Below are positions 10,902-23,611 of a DNA stretch of 64,000 bases, piece after piece. Origin of the DNA: Callorhinus ursinus. Taxonomy: Eukaryota; Chordata; Mammalia; Carnivora; Otariidae. Every line of letters starts with the position of its first letter. Position 1 is the first letter of the stretch. Made by a program: the position numbers and the translations under genes. A model generated the notes under the pieces. The model searched no databases. It worked only from the letters and a program-made list of their open reading frames with translations, and was not told where the DNA came from. The stretch spans positions 3,314,178 to 3,378,177 of the forward strand of contig NW_020313168.1 of NCBI RefSeq assembly GCF_003265705.1, written 5' to 3'.

Positions 10902-12559
10902 AGGAGCTGCCATCTGAAATCAGCCATAGCCAGGAGGCTGAGGATGGCTGGACCCCGGTGGCGAGGCTGGAACTGAGACCACCAGCGCCCCGCCACGGAC
11001 ATGCTCACTGCCCCCGGGGAGCCCGGGTTCCGGATGCCACTGTCGCAGTGCTCCCTCAGCAAGCGCCCAGCCACGGGCTGCCCACCCGAGAGGCCCCCTG
11101 GGAGCAGCGGCCTGGCCTCAGCCCACACAGCGGCAGGTGCCCCAGACGCGGAGGGAGATGGGGGGCACGTTTGAATACGTTTGAAACATTACAGCCTCTG
11201 TGGAGGGGACGGGGCGAGGTTCACACAGCTGTTCAGAGCGACTCTGTGGCCCCACATGTGCACACGAAAGAGCTTCCAGACACAACGTCAAGTTAGACCG
11301 GCAGACAAGAAACGTTCCCGGCTGTCTCCCGGGTCTCCATCCCCCCACCCCAACCCTTCCCAAAATGACTCAGGTGTTCCTTCCGGGACCACCCCTCCCC
11401 CACTGGGCCGCGTGGGGTGATCCCAGGGAGGGGCCGAGGGGAGCCCCCCACCCTCTCTGCCACAGTTATTGGTTTGGGGTGAGGAGCATGGGACCCGTGT
11501 CCGTGTTTCTGCTGGGGGAGGGGATGCGCGGCCCACCCCTTGACCCCGAGAATACTCGTATATCCCTCGTGCGATGAAAGGTTTTTGTTGTCTGGTTTTT
11601 ACTTTTTTTTTTTTTTTTTATTGAGGAAATCTGACACAAGGGAAAGTTTTTTAAAAAGCAGTCCCCTTGCTGCTCAGGCCCTCACACCTCGGGTTTCGGC
11701 CACGGCCTCGCACAGACTTGCTCAGGGCACCCTGAAATGCGCGCTGTCTTCCTTGTGCCCCACCCGTGTGGCCCCGGGCGAAGGTGGCGGGCCCTGGGCC
11801 CCAGTGAGAGCTGGACAGAAAAGGTTTGATGTGGCAGCAGCTGATCCTCTGAAAGAATGTTGCTGGGGGACCGCCAGAGCTCGGCGCCAAGCATGTGGTC
11901 GTTGCAAAACGGCAGGGAAAGAACGCAGAGCCCTGTTCCCGGCCCCGCCTCCCGCACGGCCGCGGCCGCCACCCGGTGGCTCGGTGCGCACAGAGCCCGC
12001 GCTTCCGCGGCCTGCCGTCGTGCAGCGGGCCAGGGGTCAGCCGCCCGGGGTCTCTGCCAACCAGAGACAAACACGCCCGGCGAGTCCCCGAGGGAGAAGA
12101 GACGCAGGGGCTTAGAGGCACCGCAGGCTGTAACCTCCCGGGAGAGAGGGAGGGGGTCCTGGAGACGGTGGGGGCAGAGGCCAATGTGCAGAAGCGTGGG
12201 ACGGAGGGTCTGGGGGGGCCAGGTCAGCAGCCAGAGGGGCTGCGGGGCCCCAGGCTGAGGCAGGGACAGCATCCCCACCTGAGTCACTGGGCTTGCGTGC
12301 TCCTGAGTGGAACCTGCCCAGCAGGGACAGCCAGCACCAGCACCTGCGACCCCCACGCGCCCCCTAGAGCCGGCCTCCAGCCCTGCTGGGGTAGGGGCCC
12401 CACCGCGGCTTGTCTGCCCGCGTCAGATCCAGGGGGCTGCGCGCCTTCCAGGCCAGACTCCGCAGGGGCGGGAATCCAGGCCTGCGGTAGTTTCCCCGGG
12501 GCTCCCGGCGCAAGTCGCCCCCACACGCACGGCTGGAAATGACACCTCTCCCAGTTCTA
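10902..12559. other. Intergenic, no gene seen; CpG-rich patch
   Basis: Unique GC-rich sequence with a poly-T run at about 11604-11620 that may be the tail of an eroded retroposon. The stretch 11880-12080 is CpG-rich, with cggccgcggccgccaccc, but I see no exon or promoter structure around it. Confidence 0.5.
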
Positions 12560-12905
12560 GAGGGCACAGTGCAAAATCAAGATGTGGGCAGGCCTGGTTC
12601 TTTCTGGAGGCTCCCAGGGCGGGTGGGACCTGTGTCCTAGCTTCTGCTGGCTGCAGGCGATCCCTGGGGTGCGGAGGCATGGCTCCCATCTCTGCGGCCG
12701 TCAGCACGACCCCCTGTGTCTCCCACCTCCCTGCCCTTTCTCTCATAAGGGTGCCGGTGACTGGATTCAGGCCCCCCTACATCCAGGGGGAGTTCATCTC
12801 CAGGTCCTTGATTTAGTTTCATCTCCAAAGACCTTTTCCAAACATGGTCACATCCACGGGTCTTGGGGGTCAGAACATAGACATATCTTTTGGGGGAACA
12901 CCATC
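12560..12905 (+). repeat. Old interspersed repeat, same family as 37880-38290
   Basis: Successive blocks (aaaatcaagatgtgggcagg, ttctggaggctcccag, catctccaaagaccttttcc, tcttttgggggaac) occur in the same order in the copy at 37880-38290. The family is widespread in mammals, but I do not assign a name. Confidence 0.6.
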
Positions 12906-14656
12906 ACCCCACCATGGGGCTGTTCAGAGTCCGGGTGCAAGGGTGGATCTGCTCTTGCATGCCTTCCCTAATCCAAACCCTGCTGGTGCCGAGGGGAGGC
13001 GTCCTGGTCCCAAAGGGTAGCTCCCGCCTTCCTGCCACAGCACCCTTGGGTGCCCAGGGCCAGTTGGGGGCCTCTGGCACTTCTTCTCTCACTTGAAAAT
13101 GCCAGGCTCTCTCCCCTCCTGCTGGCTGGGGACGGACATTCAGACCCGGAACATCTCGCCCTTCCTGGCATCAGCTTTCTTTGAGTCAGGGACTGTCCCA
13201 TCCAACTTCACGAGACCCCCGTGCCTGGCGAGTTTCCTGGCCTCGGTCACCTCGGCACATGGGAGCTGGCACCCACTCCTGCCCGTGCTAGGCCCTGGGA
13301 AGTGACCGAGAGGCTGACCCCTGGACACTGCAGGAGAGTCTGATCCATCCATCGGCGAGCTCCCGGAGACTGGCGAATGGGTTGGGTGGATCATGGACCA
13401 TGGACCATGACATCTTTCAAAGATCCAAGGGCCGAGGCAGGGAAGCCGCTGAGAGACAGGTTTTGGTTTAATGTGACCAGGCACATTCTAACCATCAGAG
13501 TGGGCTGGGAATGGACGGCTGGCCCTTGGGGACGTCCTCGGGGGCTGAAACTGGGCCGGGGGGCCAGGGACCTGGGCCCCAGTCCTCAGCTACGCAGCTG
13601 AGCAGACGGCGGCCCCTCTCCCCCACCCTCCAGGCTCCTCTTGTGCAGAGGGGACCCTGCCGGCTTCTAAAGACCTCTGCCTCTTTTCCATCTCTGAAGT
13701 CCCCACCCTGAACCCAGGGCAACCTGCCTCCTCTTTCCAGAGCCTCCCGGTGACAGTTTGGCCAGCACACATTTCCAGTGCTGCCTGAAATGTGTTCCAC
13801 CCTTGCCCCCTTCACCAGGGGGAAGCCGGAGTGGACTTCTTGGGATTGTAGCAAAACAACACCGCACTTGCACCAGGGAGAGGGGTCCCCCGTCCTCCTG
13901 GAGCAGTTAAGGGTAGGATGACCCACTGCAAGTGCACAGCCTGATGGACCAGAGGTCTGGTGGCCCTAGTCAGGTGGAGGGCAGCCAGGTGCATCCCTAA
14001 GGCAGATCCCTTCCCAAGGAAAGAAGCTTCTCCAACAACCAACGCCCACCCCCAAATCCATCCTCTGGTCAACAGAACTTCTTTCCCTTCTTAGAGCGCC
14101 CACAGATGATTTCTTCTTCTGGAACGTTCTTTCTCTTCCTCTCTACCAGGTAATTCCCATGCATCCTTCAGGTCTGGGGACCTCTCAGATCTCAGGGCTC
14201 TGGCGGAAAGGGGCCTGAGTTTCTGCATCTCCAACCAGCTCCCTCAGACACATGACCTCTGGGAACACACTTCTCTGTGTTCAGCGCCAAGTCAGCCGCC
14301 CTGCCCTGTGCCCGCAACGTGATAGGACCCCCTGCAGTGATCCCTCCACGGGGCATGGCCGTCCCCGCAGCCCCCAGCCAGAATTCATCCTTCCATGGTC
14401 AGATCGCAGGAATGCCCAGCACAGAGCAGGAACACGGTCCGCCCCTAACTCTTGGTTGAATGAGGGAACCAACCCGTGTGTTCAAATACATGGTCGGTCA
14501 GACCTGCCCCCCTTCTCTGCTACCGCATCTGCACCCAAGGGGAAAAACCCAAACTCTTACGACACGAATCTCATGTACAGTCGTAAGGAGAAGAAGCAAA
14601 GCGGACTGTGGAACGTTGGGCCAGCTTAGGTCAGCTTCACACGGGATCATCTAAAC
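12906..14656. other. Intergenic, no gene seen
   Basis: Unique moderately GC-rich sequence. The short tandem tcatggaccatggaccatga near 13391 is the only pattern noticed. Confidence 0.5.
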
Positions 14657-14825
14657 CAGCGGTTTTCAAAGTGGGGTCCCTGATCAGCAGCGTCAGCGTG
14701 GCCTGGGAAACTTGTCAGCAGTGCAAATTCTTGGGACGTCCCCAGTCCTACCGAGTCAGGAGCCCTGGATAGGGCGCGACCCTGCGCTCCCAGAGCCCCC
14801 CAGAGACTCCAGCGCACTCGAGTGA
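14657..14825. repeat. MER5A-like DNA transposon fossil
   Basis: Starts cagcggttttcaaagtgggg and continues with cagcagcgtcagcgtgg and cttgtcagcagtgcaaattc, the order of the hAT-Charlie MER5A consensus as I know it. It is diverged and non-coding. Confidence 0.65.
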
Positions 14826-16284
14826 GTGCGGAGCCGTGGGTCTACACCGATGACAGCTTCTGTGGCTGCAGTGGGGACCCCCGGGGGCTCTGAGAGCTGC
14901 TGATACCCCACCCTCTGCACTGTCCTCACAACACCTCTGACACTGAACCGGAGGTTTAGCCGACCCTCCCTCCTCACCCCTCCTGCATGGCTTCGTTTCC
15001 AATAACAGTGCCCCAGCTCTCAGACACCGGCTGCCTGGAGTCAGCACAGACCCTGCAGGTGAAGGGCTCCGTCCCACGAGACCGCCCCCCACTTCAGGTG
15101 CCAATCGCGAGTCCCAGGGGCGTCCCCACCACCCCCTCCTCGGGTTTGATCCTTTGCTAAAAGGGCTCACGGAGCTCAGGGAAACATTTTACTTACCGTT
15201 ACCAGTTTATGATAAAGGATACAAGGCTGGAACAGCCACAGGGGAGAGATGCGCGCCAAGGTACGGGGGGAGGAGCGTGGGTGTGCAACCTTCCCAGCAC
15301 CCAGAAGCTCCCAAACCCCGTCATGTAGGGGTTTTCATGGAGGTTTCATTACATAGACCTCTTTGGTTAGATCATGGCCGCTGGCGACCAGCTGGCCCTC
15401 CGGCCCCTCTCCCCTAGCCAGAGGTCCTGGGGAGGTGCTGAAAGCTCCAACTCTAATCACATGCTTGGTTCCTCCGGCAACCAGCCGCCATCCTCCGACC
15501 TAATAGACATGTCTTATATCAGGATATCAGAGCCCCACCACCCTGTTCTGGTTGGGTCGCTAGGTTCTGGCTCCCCGGTTCCATCTTCTTTGCCCTGCAG
15601 TGGGAGGGAAGGTGGGAGGGAGGGGGCTGGACGGGAGAGGCAGGGGCCGGCCAGGCCTCTGGGCAGCATTGCTCAACGGAGGCGGGGAGCACTCCCAGGT
15701 AGGGAGAGTAGGGGGGGACCAGCCTCTTTCGGCTAGAACCTCGCCTGCGAGCAGGGAGGCTGGGAGGGGACAGTGGCCAAGGCGGCTCCTTACGATTCCG
15801 TGTGGGGTGTGCTGAGCAGCTGTTCCCCATTAGCCCAGCCCTTTCTGGGGAGCCGCGTGCGAGAGGCTTCTGCTTCAGTCGCAGCAGACCCCGTGCGAGG
15901 ATGGGTAGCACAGGAGGAGCGTTGCCTTGGCAACACAAAGACTTGGGGGTGGCGCTGGTAACCAGGGCTGCTTTTGACCTTCGCCATTTCATGGGGCTGG
16001 TGGCTCTGTCCTCTCCCTGCTGTGCCACTGGGGCCCTTCCCAAGTCTGCGGTGAGATGCTGGCCCCAAGGGGGGCCTTTGGCGCCCCCTCCCCGCCCTCC
16101 TGTCTGCGAGGGCAGTGAAGGCAGTTTCACCAGGAGGCGCAGAGGAATCCCGTGCCCCCCGGAAAGCACCTGAACCGAGGCCGAGCCCCCGCTTGTACCA
16201 GCCTCACCGCGTGGCCCCTGGGCCACACCCTCTATGTCCTCCGCACCTGCAACCGGACAGGCGAGGTGACCTCTGAGTTCCAGG
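14826..16284. other. Intergenic, no gene seen
   Basis: Unique sequence. An open frame of about 312 codons on the minus strand (16457-15519) overlaps it but has no recognisable domain and runs into a MIR copy, so it is not called as a gene. Confidence 0.5.
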
Positions 16285-16440
16285 CGGGCCGACACAGAAG
16301 GAGGTGAGACACAGCCTCCAGGCTCGATTCCAGTCTCAGCTGTGTGGCCTGAGGCAGGAGGCTTCACCTCTCTGAGCCTTGGCTGGGAGTCTTTAACGGG
16401 GGCGCGAATATACCACCTCTCTCCAGGGACCGTCGTCAGT
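16285..16440 (-). repeat. MIR-like SINE
   Basis: The blocks ccagtctcagctgtgtggcc, gcttcacctctctgagcc and cgtcgtcag follow the reverse complement of the MIR core and tail. Confidence 0.6.
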
Positions 16441-18484
16441 ACCGCATGGAAGGGCACCTGAAGGCTCCCATTGTCCCGGTGCCCCTAACCACGATGGTGA
16501 GGGCATGTCCTGGTGTGCTCCAGCAGGTGGCCACGGATGGAAGGCTTCTGAACAACCAGGCTGGACGTCTGAGGTCAAAGTGCCCGGAGATTTGGTGTCT
16601 GGTGGGAGCCCTCTCCCTGGTTCCTAGATAGCCATCTTTTTCACTGTCTTTGCAGGGAAGAAGGGGCGAGAGAGGCCCTGGGGTCCCTTTTATAAGGTCA
16701 CTAATCCCGTCCCTGAGGCTCTGTCCTCATGACCTGATCACCTCCCAGAGTGATACTGTCACATCGGGGGTTAGTTTCCAACGTGGGAATTAGGGGGAGC
16801 TACTCAGTTTATGTGCTATGTGTCTCCTCTCGTCATTACCAGATGCTTCTGGTCCAGCTCTGTGCTCGGCCATCTGGGCATCTTTACTCTTTTAGAGACC
16901 CAGGTTAGAGACCCCAGTGCCCTCCCACCCCAGGCCTAGCCATAAACTTCCCCCTACCACCCACTTTGGATTACAGGCACTGTTGAACATTTGGGGTCCA
17001 GGCTTCACAAAAATTCAAAGGCTCTGCATTGACTGGGGTTCAGGGAGGAGAGGCAAGCTGGCCCTTGTTGGCACCTAGGCCATGCTGCAGCCAGGCAGGC
17101 CCCGGTGGCCTGGGTGGGTCTGGTCTGCCCTCCTCGGCGGCCCTGGCCCGGGGAAGTGAGGAGGCCTCACCCCTGACCACACGTGGACCAGGCCAGCTCC
17201 CCCCACCCTGCTTGGCTGAGCAGCTCCCTTGGACCTTGGTGTGGTCCATTGGAGGCGTGCTTTGGCAGCCTGCCTGATCTCATGCAAGGTCCGAGGATTT
17301 CTGAAAATGCTTAGAAGTGTCAGCTCCTTTAAGAATGATTTTCTTCATTTTGGCACAGTGGGGTGTTTCTGGGCTGTGGGCTGCCCAAACCCTGGGGCGC
17401 CTGTGTTTATTCACCCAGTCAGGGAGGAGGCCAGGCCGGGAGGACCTGGCCATGGTGTCCTCAGAGAAGTGGGTCTCAGGGGCTTGTCCTGAGTTTCCTG
17501 GGGGGGTGGGGGTGTGCACCCTCCAGCCCAGGAGGAAAGGAGGCCAGTTGGGTGGGTCCCCTCCAACAAGCCAGGGTGGCTGGGCCATCCACAGCCCTTG
17601 GTGCTGACCACCACGGGGGGCCGTCAGCTGCTGGCCCCGGCTGTTCTAACCCTGGCACCTGCTCCCTACCCGAGGTCAAGGGGGCACCCCCAGGAAGGAT
17701 CCAGAGAGAGAGGGGTCCCCGAGGTCCAAGAGGAAGAAAACTAGCTGGGCCCCTTTAAGAATCCGTGTTGCCAGAGGAGAGAAAATGCAGAGCAAGGCCT
17801 TTGGTAAACATCTGAGGGCTTGCAGTAACAGCTACCAGCTGTGTGAGGGGGCGCTGGGGGGCGGGGAGGCCGCCCCAGCTCGGCTGGAGGGTGGGATGGG
17901 CTGAGGTCAGTCTGGGTGGGGACCAACCAACAACAAATGTAGGGAGGACAACGGGCTGAAACAGGGAGAGTCGTTTGTTTGAAGGCCGTGAGCGGTGGCG
18001 AGCTGCGAAGCTGCTGAGCCACCTGGGCCTAGAAGTTTCCACTGCCCTCAGGGTCTTTTCCCAGATCCTGCTGGGAGATCTCGAACCCCCGCTAGCAACC
18101 AGACGGTGAGGACAGTGGGAAGGATGGTTTCAGTCCCATGGGGGCAGAGGGGAAGGGGGGAGGGAAGGTTGGTGCCACTTTCTTCAAGCCACTCCCATAG
18201 TTAAGTTGTCCGGGTCTTCATCCAACAGGGGCGGTGTTTGGGATCTCGTTCTATCACGCGTAGTACCGAGCACGGCCCCTGTGAACTGTCCCTCGGCAAT
18301 GCCCTTCTCCAGACCCATCACCTTGACCCTCACCTTCTCTTGCCTGGAAGCTTGGCTGCCACGCCCGAGTGGCCTGCCTGCCTTCCAGCTGTCACCAGCC
18401 CAGCACCATGGAGCCACCATGGTTATTGTTCTCAAGTACCCGATGGAGACATTGCTCTCTGCTTATACGCAGACGATGGCTCCC
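16441..18484. other. Intergenic, no gene seen
   Basis: Unique sequence with no recognised coding, RNA or repeat element. Confidence 0.5.
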
Positions 18485-18700
18485 TGTTAGTGAGAGGAGC
18501 TCCATCAGTCAGGATGCTTTGCGTTATGAGAACGAACCCAATTCAGAAAGGCTTAACCTCTGGAGAGGGTGTGTTGTTGGCATTAACTGGGAAGTGCAGA
18601 AGCCGGGTAGCTTTGTGGCTAGCCAAGCCAGCAGTTCAGCCATGTCCAGGGGACCTGGTGCAAGGCTACCCCTCCTTTCTGCCTCCTGTAGCAGCAACTT
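18485..18700 (+). repeat. Old interspersed repeat related to 10225-10500
   Basis: Contains catcagtcaggatgctttgc, then gaacccaattcagaaaggct and ttggcattaactgggaagtg, the order seen in a common mammalian repeat family that I cannot name. Confidence 0.4.
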
Positions 18701-18779
18701 TATCCTCACACTGCTTTCCTCGTGGTGCCAACGTGGCTGCCATGCCTCCAGCGGTATACCACATTTAAAAGGCAGAATG

Positions 18780-19340
18780 AACCCCTTTTTCAGAACTCCT
18801 GTTCTGATTATCTATTTCTGTATAACAAATCACCCCAAAACCTAGTAACCGAATCTTGTATTTTGGTCACAAATCTGCGATCTGGGCTCAGCAAGAACAA
18901 GTTCATCCTTATTCCATGTGGCATCAGCTGGAGCAGATGGGCTGGTGTCTGGAGGTATCTGTTTCAAGATGGCGCCCTCACATGGTTGACATGTGACTGT
19001 GGCAGCTGGCCGGCAACTCAACCGGGGCTATGGACTGGGGGCCTCGGCTCCTCCTCGCGGAGAGCTGCTTGGGTTCCCAAGAAGACGAGGCAGAAGTGCA
19101 TGGCATTTTTATGACCTGGCCTTGGAAGTCAGGCAACATTACTCCCATTGGACTCTGTGGGCTGAGGTGTCACAAAGGCCTGCCCAGGGTCAAGGGGAGG
19201 GGCTGCGGATCCCACCACTTATTGGTGGAGTGTCGAGGTTGCATTGATGAGGAGCAGTGTGATGGGAGCCTTGTTGTGGCCATCTTGGAAAATATGATCT
19301 GCCACAACCCCCCACAAACATCTCCTCCGTTCTCACTGGG
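18780..19340 (+). repeat. Long old interspersed repeat, family not named
   Basis: Starts gattatctatttctgtataa, followed by caaatcaccccaaaacctag, and much later tttatgacctggccttggaa and ggccatcttggaaaatatga. These blocks are in the order of a familiar long mammalian repeat (possibly a MaLR-type LTR). It is about 560 bases and has no coding capacity. Confidence 0.5.
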
Positions 19341-19529
19341 CCAGTCCGACGCACGGGCCCAGCACGAAACTGGTAACTGAGGTCAGGGGACAGGTTGTGG
19401 AGCCAAGGAAGACTCGGCTCTCCCCACGCTGTCTGGACTGCGTGCGGAGGTGTGGATTCCAAACAAAACCAGCAGAGTCCCCCAGAGAAAGGAAGGAGAA
19501 GCTCAGGATGCACTCACAGTGCCCCCTAC

Positions 19530-19770
19530 AGCCACGTTCATTGAGCACTTAGTCCACACCTGGGGCCCTGCTGAGTGCTTGATACTCATTCAATTGATTA
19601 CTTCTCACCGCAATTCAATGGACTGGGGCTGTTGTTCTCCAGCCCCAGTTCACTTTACAAAAACCGAGGTTTGTAAGTTGCCCAAGTTCACAAGGCCAGA
19701 AGACAGCAGAGACAGGGTCAAAGGTCAGGTCCATATGGTGCTGAGTCTACACTACTACCCAGTCCATGGC
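19530..19770 (+). repeat. MIR-like SINE
   Basis: The blocks cattgagcacttagtccaca, ggccctgctgagtgcttgat and gtaagttgcccaagttcaca follow the MIR consensus in forward orientation. Confidence 0.65.
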
Positions 19771-21373
19771 GAGCCAATAAACCTACTTTACCATTTAAGA
19801 CTCTATATGTTTGGTGCATAGTTATTTATAATTGAGAGTATCTTAACCAATACAGGAGGCTATTGTAATATTTTTCCTGCTTCAGTGTGGGATTGTCTAT
19901 ACGTCGGTCTATACAACTGAACAGTAAGTGGCATAGGAGCAGGGACCAGGCCTCAAGCATTTTTCTATCCCCAGTGCCCAGGACCGCATGTGACTGTCCA
20001 TTTTTTGAACCATACTTGAAGAGAAATGAGAGCAGGGGGAGCTATTTTTCCAGAATTTTGGGGTGTTTCTATGATAACTGCCCTCTCCTCTCTGCTGCTG
20101 TACCTGGCGAGGTTCATTCAACTGCCTCTCGTTTTCAAAGCCCAAACACAGAACCTACGTTGTGACTGAGTCCCTCAAGATGTGACTTTGGTCCAAGAAG
20201 GGCAGGGGAGCCCGTCTTCCCCGGGGCAGCGGGGCCATGGAGCGAGTGTGTGGGGAGCAGGGGTGCGGCGGGAGGAGGCCAGCCTTGGTGCTTCTGTGTT
20301 CTCAACACAATGCACGGTGATAGACGTGGCCTCGCTCCCGGAACAGCCTTCACCCCGGGACGCGAAGCCATGCTTCAAGGCTAACTTCCCAAGGCAATTT
20401 CCTCCTGCTCGCCAGGCCTATCAGGGAGCTTTGGCACATAAAGCTTCGCTGAGCATGATAACAGAAAAACAGATTGTGTGTTCTGAGAATATTTCTGAGA
20501 AAAGCATGCTGGCCAGCTCCTTCTGCCCTCCTGTAGGGTGCGGGCGCTCAAGGCCTGTGCCCTGGGCCCACGGCGCTTCCCCCAGAACCGGCCGGTCGGG
20601 GCCCATCCTCAGGCCAGTCTCGGAGTGGTGGCCACCCGTCTTCCCCACCTGCGAGAAACTGGCGCCTGTTGTGACACTGGGTCTCTATGTGGTCTGCCCG
20701 TAAAAGAAAACTCCCAACTGAGCAGGTGTAGACAAGAATAGTTTGAAAATCTCACCTGACAGGGAGCCCAGAGCCAGAGTCCCTGGGCATGTTCAGTCCC
20801 ACCCATCACTGACGGACCTCGGGGTCCTTACCCAGAGACATCATGATGTTGGACCTTTTCTCGCTGTCCTGAGGGCAGTGGAACCTTCCTCTATAGGTCA
20901 CCTGTGCTTCTGTTGTGGGCGCGTCCCCAGGAAAAGGCGGGGACAGTTGGGCCAACTCTGGATCTTCCCCCAGAGGCTGAGCGGTTTAGGCAGACGGGAT
21001 CCCTCTGAGATGGTCACCCAATAGAGATAAATACAGACAAACAGTGGGTGAGGAATTAAAAGGTAATCTGAACTAGGCAGTGACCACGTGTTTTCTAAGT
21101 AAATAAAATCGTCTTTGCAAAAATGACTGGACAGGTTTTTGGCAAGTTGTGTGTTTGAGCCGGTCTGACCTAAAATAGAAGCCTGGCGGAATGAATCCCA
21201 GGGCTAGTGTCAGGACTGAGGTCTGAGGGGGGAGTGCCCGGAGGGGCCACGCAGGAGATGGTGCTCCGGGGCTGGTGACGTTCCGTTTGTTGTTCTGGAT
21301 GGTGGTCACGTGGCATGCTCACTTTGCAGGGATGTACCAAGCTCCACCCTTAAGATCTGTGCACTTCTCTGTG
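19771..21373. other. Intergenic, no gene seen
   Basis: Unique sequence. Open frames up to 173 codons occur at 20182-20703 (+) but show no domain or conserved composition. Confidence 0.5.
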
Positions 21374-21617
21374 CATATGTTGTATTTCTTTCTTTTTTAA
21401 AAAAAAAAAGATTTTATTTATTTATTTGACAGAGAGAGACACAGCGAGAGAGGGAACACAAGCAGGGGGAGTGGGGGAGGGAGAAGCAGCCCCCCCCCCC
21501 CCCCGCTGAGCAGGGAGCCCGATGCGGGGCTCGATCCCAGGACCCTGGGATTGTGACCTGAGCCGAAGGCAGACGCCCAACGACTGAGCCACCCAGGCGC
21601 CCCATATGTTGTATTTC
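21374..21617 (-). repeat. can-SINE with perfect 15-bp target-site duplication
   Basis: The insertion (21389-21602) is in minus orientation: poly-A/T and AGATTTTATTTATTTATTTG at the left, tRNA-like head ending ctgagccacccaggcgcccc at the right. It is flanked by perfect copies of catatgttgtatttc at 21374-21388 and 21603-21617, the mark of L1-driven retroposition. A C-run at about 21490-21504 lies in the body. Confidence 0.95.
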
Positions 21618-22380
21618 AATAAAAAGTGGCTTTGGAGCTCTCTATCCAGGGGACACATGACATTCCCTTTAAGCATTGGGTCAGAGGCAGCTGAAGCTTG
21701 TGGGGTGACCCGTCTGAGGGCAGGATCACAGAGCATTGCACCTGTCACGTCGCCCCCGCAAGAGGAAACCAGCAGGGGCTTTAGATCTGAGCCCCAAGTG
21801 CAAGCAGACACGCCGCTCCCCTTGCATGTGGCTCCGTGTACATGGCGATGAGGGCCACGGCGGGCCTGGACATGGCCGGTGATGCTCCTGAGCAGTGCTG
21901 GGGAGGCCGGTTGTGTGGTCACAGGTCTGAGATGGCTGTGCTGGGTGCCCTCCTCGGGAGCTTGGGCTGGCCCTGGGACTCTGCCTTTCTGAGATTGTCA
22001 CACCCTGCTTGGGACTGGCCGCCTGCACACCAGCCTTTGGTAGATGCCTGCCTGTGGCATGTCACCCAGGATGTCAGGGCTGCCCGGCCCTCGAGCCACA
22101 GGTCACCCCATCAAACCCACACAGTCCCGAAGAACACAGCAACCACGTTATTTCATAACATGCGTGCAGATCAGACCCCGTGGGAGACTTCCAGGCCACA
22201 GGGCTCGCAAGCCCACGGACACCAGCGCTTCCTGCAGACGGGCGCCCTCCCTGGTTCCTGGCTGGTTCTGTCTCCTGCCGAGGGTTGGATGGATGGAGGG
22301 TCTCAGCAGCGCTGGTAGAATGGCCCAGACCTAGCCTCGTTCCTCATAGGCTGCCTGTTTTCCTCCATAATCCCCCAAAC
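21618..22380. other. Intergenic, no gene seen
   Basis: Unique sequence between two can-SINEs with no recognised element. Confidence 0.5.
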
Positions 22381-22649
22381 AAAGATGCTCTTGGGGCGCC
22401 TGGGTGGCTCCGTCGTTGAGCGTCTGCCTGCGGCTCGGGTCATGATCCCGGGGTCCTGAGATTGAGCCCCGCACCGGGCTCCCTGCTCCGCGGGAAGCCT
22501 GCTTCTCCCTCTCCCTCTGCCCCTGCTTGTGTTTCCTCTCTCGCTGTGTCTCTCTCTGTCAAATAAATACATATTTATTTGTTTATTTATCCCCCCTTCT
22601 CTCTGTCAGATAAATAAAATCTTAAAAAAAAAAAAAAAAAGATGCTCTT
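22381..22649 (+). repeat. can-SINE, plus orientation, with target-site duplication
   Basis: The head ggggcgcctgggtggctccg begins just after aaagatgctctt (22381-22392), and the poly-A tail ends before gatgctctt (22641-22649), giving a target duplication. The tail holds a second AT-rich block (tatttatttgtttatttatc), then a repeat of ctctctgtcagataaataaa, so the 3' end has been partly duplicated. Confidence 0.93.
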
Positions 22650-22955
22650 ACTCGTCTCCCGTATGGGAGGGCGGCAGCTAGCCTGTCCAGACCCCAGAAG
22701 GGAGGTGTGGTTCCATCGCACTAGAGGGGGCACCTGGGGCCCGAAGGCACTAGGCCGGGCCAAGACCCCGGTGCCCCACGGAGACAAGATGACATCTGGT
22801 GGGTGATCCTCAAGCCGGGCTACGTGTCCTCTCTCAGCGAATGCCACTTTCAGGGAAACACTAAACTCGTGAGGGGGGGACGAACAGGCGGCACACGGGG
22901 GATTTGAGGGGATTGAAACCATTCTGTATGATACCGTTCTGGTGAACGTACATCG
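22650..22955. other. Intergenic, no gene seen
   Basis: Unique sequence; nothing recognised. Confidence 0.5.
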
Positions 22956-23510
22956 TCATACATTGTCCGAACCCGTACGTTGTACAACACCAAGATGACC
23001 CCTAATATCAACTATGGACTCTAGTTGTTAATACGTTATCAATATTGGTCCGATCGAGCAATGGACCACATGTGCATGCGCCCCAGAACTCATGTTGAAA
23101 TCCTGCCCCCCTCCATGTGATGGTGTTAGGAGGTGGATCCTTTGGGAGGTGATCAGGCCACGAGGGGGGAGCACCCACGATGGGGTTAGTGCCCTCGTCC
23201 ATGAGACCCCTGGGAGCTGACTCGCCCCTCCCGCCACACGAGGACGCAGCAGGAAGACACTTAGGAAGCAGGAGGCGGGCTCTCACCCTGATCTCGGGCC
23301 TCCAGCCTCCGGACCTGTGAGAAACAGGTGCTTGCTGGCCCTCCGCATCTATGGCAGCACCCTAACAGCAAGACATCATGACCGACGCATCACACCGCGA
23401 AAGGCGACAACAGGGAACACCACGGGGCTGGGGTACGGGAAATCTGTACTCTCTGCTCCATTTTCTGTAAAATTAGCCCACCCTAAAAATTAAGCTCTAT
23501 TCAATAAAAA
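22956..23510. repeat. Nested old repeats
   Basis: An outer repeat shows its left part (gacccctaatatcaactatg, near 22995) and its right part (ctggggtacgggaaatctgt, near 23430, up to caataaaaac). Between them, 23075-23400 is a separate repeat that starts cagaactcatgttgaaatcc and ends in cctccagcctccggacctgt. The inner one looks like an inverted relative of the copies at 12560-12905 and 37880-38290. Confidence 0.5.
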
Positions 23511-23611
23511 CAATGAATAATAAAGATTTATTGTTGAAAGCATAGCTCTCGAGTCCTCGGCAGGAACCCCCAACCCTTGTCCCAGCCCACCTTGCTCAGC
23601 ACCCGTGGCAG

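Noticed and set aside
15519..16457. Minus-strand open frame of 312 codons
   Set aside because: No domain, biased composition, and its start lies in a MIR copy. No splice or promoter signal supports it.
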